From positions 39,177,744 to 39,241,743 of the forward strand of contig OX243811.1 of assembly GCA_945859605.1 (NCBI GenBank): a stretch of DNA of 64,000 bases, in the 5' to 3' direction. Under the pieces are notes generated by a model. The model was not told the DNA's origin, searched no databases, and was given only the letters and a program-made list of their open reading frames with translations. Of this stretch, positions 37,101 through 43,100 are shown piece after piece. The stretch is from Lumbricus rubellus. Its lineage: Eukaryota > Annelida > Clitellata > Crassiclitellata > Lumbricidae. Position 1 is the first letter of the stretch. Every line of letters starts with the position of its first letter. Made by a program: the position numbers and the translations under genes.

Positions 37101-40100
37101 AGTTGCTCAGTGGACCCTAGCGGTGTTAACATGCTGGTTTGTTTGCAATTATAATTGGTTGATGCAAGACATTTGAACTGAAAAACTTAATACAGACTAC
37201 TAAGCTGAGCAAATAACTACTAAGTAACTTCAAACTAGCACTAGTTAGATGTTAATACAACCACAAAAAGATAAAGAATGCATGATTATGTCGATTCTGC
37301 CTTTACTTAACAGAATAAATATATATATTTTATATATATAGACTATAGAGAGATTTAGTCAACGTTAACTATTAATCGTTAATTCCTAAGCCGTTAACTA
37401 TTAAAAAAGTGTAATTATTAACAGCAATACATTCAAAATAGTGCGATGGAAGATGGAGAAAACGTTGTCCAAACTGCACCATATATGTAGTGGGCTGAAG
37501 ACTATCGTGTGCTGCATTTCACTTAACAAAGACAGGGCAAAGGTCAGCCGCATTGGTCAGACCATAAATAGGTTTCATGCATATGCAGCTCTATGCATGC
37601 CGGTTCCAGTTTGCATATACCACAGGTGGTTCGTTTAAGAGATTTTATCCTTGGACAGGCAAGGATCCGACACAAAAAGCCTCTTAAATGGCTGGTGTGA
37701 GGGGTGGCAATTCAAACGGGTAATGTTGATTAACCTATTAATGCCGGAAGGTATAGGATTTCCCATTTACTACCATCTCTGCATTAAAGGGTTAAGTATC
37801 TCAGCCATCAATGCACTGAAAAACTGAGCAAGGCTGTGGCCATGCAAAAAATAAAAAAAACAACATGTACATTTTCAAACTAGACTATTGGTGTGCTTGG
37901 AAAATAAATACTAAACAAATCAAAGTCACATGGTCGCTATAAAGAAACCTGAACAGTTTTAACCAAAGTACATTCGTGACCTTGGCAAATATATCATCTA
38001 GAAATCAAAGTCCTTATTCCGTCAAGCAACAAAATATCTATTCACAAAGGAGTCCAGAAAAGTCCAATCAGTGAATTTTGGAGTCACAGTTGCAGCAGTC
38101 GCTGTCTCTTCGCGAGAGGGATGGGAAGGGGGGTCTGCTCCACTGAACTGTTAGGGTTTGGGGACACCCTGTTGTTAGATTTCAAGATAGACCGAGTCCC
38201 AATAGTGGGAGAATAAGAGGCTGATAATGCGACCATGTTGTGCCCTACACAAGCAAAGCAAAGTTCTCATGGTGCATAGTAGAACATAGGCAATAAGCAC
38301 GGCACTAATTTCTGCTCCTCAGTCCTTGTACTCGCATCAGACATGTCCCAAGCTCGTGGACATGAACCCGTGAGTTGCGGGGCCTATGTGGACAGTACTC
38401 ACAATAAAATGATATTAGAATCATTTTGAGTGTCTAGCAAAAGTGCACTGTCTGCACCTACCTATGGTAAATGGCATTTTAAAGTCATTTATAGAAACAA
38501 CAAAACAATCAATAAACAACTAGTCCTGAGATATCTAGGCAAGAAGACCCACTGACATAAAGAGCCCAACCAATGGTTACCTCGGAAAAACTTGGAACTG
38601 TAATTCCCCACTTAACCAGGTAACAAATTCCACTATGCATGGTCGAAAAAACCCATCAACGTGTACATATGATCAACTTGCCCAGGGTTGTTACGCAGAG
38701 TCCAGTGTGAAGACTCAAACCCACAACTTATTGAATGACAGGCTAAGTGCACAACCAAGCAGACTTCATACTTCATGCACGCATCTATGTATACATTGTA
38801 TTTACATGTATACCATGCCGTGGGAGTTTGCAGCGTTGCACACATGGCTCTGTGTGTTTGCACAGTTCTTGTAATTACATTGATTACAACTGCAGAAACC
38901 TGGGAACCACTGTGTTGATAAGATAAGAATAAATGAGAAAGAAGACGTGGAACAACAGCAGATCTTTATACACTGTATCAAAGTTCTTAGAACCATGTGA
39001 AGCCCAAGGTTCTACATATATGGCCAGACCAACAGATACATATGCACATTTGGATACAGGCCTATGCAGTATTTTTAGGGGAATTTAGAGGTCCCTAAAA
39101 ACTCAAATTTTGCAACGCTGTGGCTTAAACAGCAGAAATTTTCTAAATTTTCATGAATATCTGCTTCAGTTTCGCAGTTTTTTCTTATTTGTGGGGTCAA
39201 TTATACAAAATTCAGAAGTTAATCCATTGCCGGAATACTTACAGATGATCAATAAATGAATCCTCCACATAATTAATGTGTTTTGAGCTCATTGGTGATC
39301 AATAAAGAATCTTAAAAAAGCTTAAACTTATCACAGAAACTTGTATGCACCAACAGAACCAATACCTGTTGACGAAAAAATTTGCAAACAACAGCCCAGA
39401 TGAACAAGAAATCAATAAGTAAGAAAATGTTACAGTGAAATCAACTCATGATGCAACAGTAATTTAAAACGTAAACAGAAGTGACAGTTATAAGTGATAC
39501 TCACGCTGATATTAGACGTGTCTGAAAAGAGCAGGCCAAAATAATCGATCTCTGTGATGTCAAGGTGGTACAAAACCTTTTCGTACAATGCAGAACCCAC
39601 AGCGCTTTTCTACAATGAAATAGAAGAGCGACATACGCAATAACTGTTACAAACAAATAATAAACGAAAATATGGCATCAATCAATTTGGCATTTATATA
39701 GCACCAAATTATTAATTATTGAAATACAGAACATAACAACACATGACGGTCAAGGTATCACACCGTCAACATATCACACAACCACAATACCACATAGAAC
39801 CTTCTCAACTGGATTCAATTACTTCAGAAGATCATTACAGGTAAATCATTGTCGTAATCACCTTCATCAATCCATTCAAGATTCCTGAGTGGAAAGATCT
39901 TGAGTGAATTAGTCTGGAGCCATCATCAGTCTAAGTACTAGAGGTATTAGGGCTGTGCCCATGATCACCACCTTGAAACAGCAGCCATGCTTCTGTTGCA
40001 CCGCTGCATAAAGCATCAATGGATGGCATTCAAAGCCAAGCCATAGGGGACAGGTGAACATTCTGAAGATCAGTAGGTAAGACAAAGGCAGAGCTCTAAC

Positions 40101-43100
40101 GGTTGATAATCAATTTGAAAGATTCGTGAATGTTTTCAGTTTAGAACAAAACGTGGCTAAGCAGAGTCCACAGACACAGAAATTGAGAGAACAGTAGGTC
40201 CAAGAATTGGAAAAGTTTGCTCACCAAGAACAGTTCTTGATTTTTAACTTCATCTTTCAGAAATTTGCTTAATTCTTTCAGCACATGTGCACCCCAACAA
40301 CTCTGCTACACTGAGCACATTAATGGGAAGATCAGGTGATGAGGGAGAGGGCTTAATGCCAATGACTGTCTGTCAGGCTAACTCAGAGACGGCTCTTTTC
40401 CATAAATTAAAACCTTTCAAATTCCCTGGGCAAATAGGGAAATTCTTGGCTAGGGTCCAACTAATGGGGGTAGTTTAACCTAACTTGGCGAATCCTGACT
40501 TCCCAACTGCCAACTGATACAGTAGATATCTGAGAAAATTTGTTCTGGCTTGTGCTAGCTAAATCAAAATGCCTACAAACCTCAAAGAGAATAAAACAGC
40601 CTATTTGCGCAGGGTAATTTAAACTTGATATGAACTGCAAGCAAAAACTTAATCGTCACTGTTGTTTCGTGTGCATGAATGTAGATTACAATATAATTCA
40701 ATAAGTCTATAGAATAATTTTCTTATTTAGAAGTGAAATTATGCTAAATCTACTCACATGTATAGTGGAAATCAATTTGAATTGATAAACAGCTATTCAA
40801 ACCATTAAACAAATATAAATTTATCTATCCATTGCATAAACAGGAAGCCTGATTCTTACATGCGTCAAAAGAAAAAAAATCAAAGATCAAATATTACATT
40901 TCATGTTAAATGTAATCCAACACGGCCAAGCAAGACTGTCCCTTATGACGCAGGCACATCATGACCATATATCCAAGATCTTATTTTTGCTTTATGTGCA
41001 AACATATACGACACATAAGCAGGGACACAACATAGCATGATGATGCAAGCATTCAAAACATTACAACCATTTTAACCTAAATAAAAAGTCATTATCTGCT
41101 CTACCGTTGTTCTTGGCAGCGGAAATCTGGTCTCAATTTTTGACTAATTCAGAGCAGGTCCAACTCATCAAGACATGGTACTATACAGTTGCCTCCCTAT
41201 CCTAACAATGGGCTCATATATCCTAAGGTTATTATACAGGGGCCCCATGTCTGACCATATTATACGAAATATTATAATTCAAGAGAATCTGAACAGGTTA
41301 AATTTATAAGATGAACATTAAACATAGTAAACACGGTATTCTCACTTTAGTCTTTTCCTCTTTCTTTCTCTACATGTCTGTGCATGTGCTTTCTGTGCCA
41401 CACCCTGAGTCTCATTCTGTCTGCATGATTGTCCTGGTTGTCCAACTGGTTCTGTCCATAATATATTGGTCTCTAAGGTATGTGTGGTTGGCACTGGTTG
41501 CCCATCTGCATCACTATCTGAATATTAAGTGTTGATCCATCCTATCCTGCCATCTCGATGTATGACTGTATGTTGAGTTGCCGTCTCTGTCTCAATGTTG
41601 TTTTCCATCCTAAATAGTTCCGTGTAAAGATAAATTAAGCTTTGCTTTTTTACGTTCTTGTCAGAGTTCAATGCATTAAACTGTCAAACTTCGTCCTAAA
41701 AGCACCATCATCTGTTTTTCTCTTTCTGTCTCACAGTGTCTGTATTTCTCATGCACCCTGCTGTCTCCATATCCATTAATCTCCTTCTCCATTCCATAAT
41801 GCCTTCTCCAGTGAGTCCCACACTTAAGAGACTGTTGCATAACTTGCCATATCTTTGTCTGTATCTCTGTCAGTATCCCTATCTCTCCTTGTGTCTCTCA
41901 TTCTATACATGGCTCTGCTAAAGTAATAGTTGCTCAACTGTCTCTGTTGCTGACTGTGTATCTGTCCATCTGTCTTTTTAATGTCTGTTCCGTTTTCTGC
42001 TGTCTCTGTACATACCAATGTACTCATTGCACAATTTACCCATTCCAGTCTTTGGCTTTTCATCCATCTGTCTACTAGGCTATGTGCATCAGTCTGTATT
42101 GTATATCTGTCTGCCTGCACTACAGCGCTAAGTATAATAACATGAGGTCATTTTAAGTAGGTCTTCTATTTCAGACCAAGAACTTCAACAAAACACAATA
42201 ATAAAAATTTATAATGATACGTGGTTAGTTCCCAGCAAAATGAAAACTACAGTTCATAGGTTATAGGGCTTGCATCACTGGGAATTGAGTCTTTTCATAA
42301 TCTTGAACAATACTTTATACGTAACTAAGTAAGTAAGTATACTCCCTTTAACCATAAACGACAGAAGTGCACTACAAGCATCTGAGAAAAAATTACATTA
42401 CTCGATTCTAAAGACTATTGCGGTATGCACATCTGTAAAGTTTCCCCGGAAGAGGTGATACATACATTTCAATTACATAAAATTACAATTACCATGGGCA
42501 GACTAAAAAATACATGCAGAGTGCTGTAAAAAGAATGGTAAATAAAGTATGTTCAACAACATCACATGGTCACCGTTAACGCAAAAAATTGTTTTACCCA
42601 TGTCTCATAGAGCCACTGCACATCACTTCACAAGGGGTGCACACCTATGTCTTTGCCGTGGAGGTTTTTTGGTCAAACCACTCACAAGTATTAAATATTT
42701 GGCAGGAAAGCTGTCACTGTCGGCATGGTACCTTCACCTTGGCTTGGTCTGTAACTGGAAGCAGAGTGTTCCTGTTAACTCCTCCACAGGACACCTCTTG
42801 GGGTGGTCTGTGCCTGTCCCAAGCCAGGATAAAGGAGGAGGATTCTGCAGTGGGCTTGCAACCCGCTCAGGTAAAACACCTTGCGCAACAGAAACAATGC
42901 AGAAAAATCATTCAACTCAACAGAGTGGAGTGCAGAAACTGCATTGACCGATGTGCAAGGTCTAAGCCTCTAAGGTATAACCTAGGGTGACCATACGTCC
43001 CGGTTTTCCGGGACATGTCCCGGTTTTTTGTGATGCGTCCCGGTGTCCCGACGACTTAGGCAAAAGGGCAAAATTGTCCCGGTTTTTGACAAGAAGGAAA

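Larger units (their letters stand above)
26358..39504. other. EPB41L5 intron 2 (13.1 kb)
   Basis: The largest intron. Holds AT microsatellites, a 19-bp tandem repeat, a (GT)n, a LINE, a Helitron and a MITE, all listed separately. The rest is AT-rich with no gene recognised. Confidence 0.75.

Noticed and set aside
41311..42120. Frames rich in Ser/Leu/Cys
   Set aside because: Drifting (TCTG)n simple sequence; no conserved motif.
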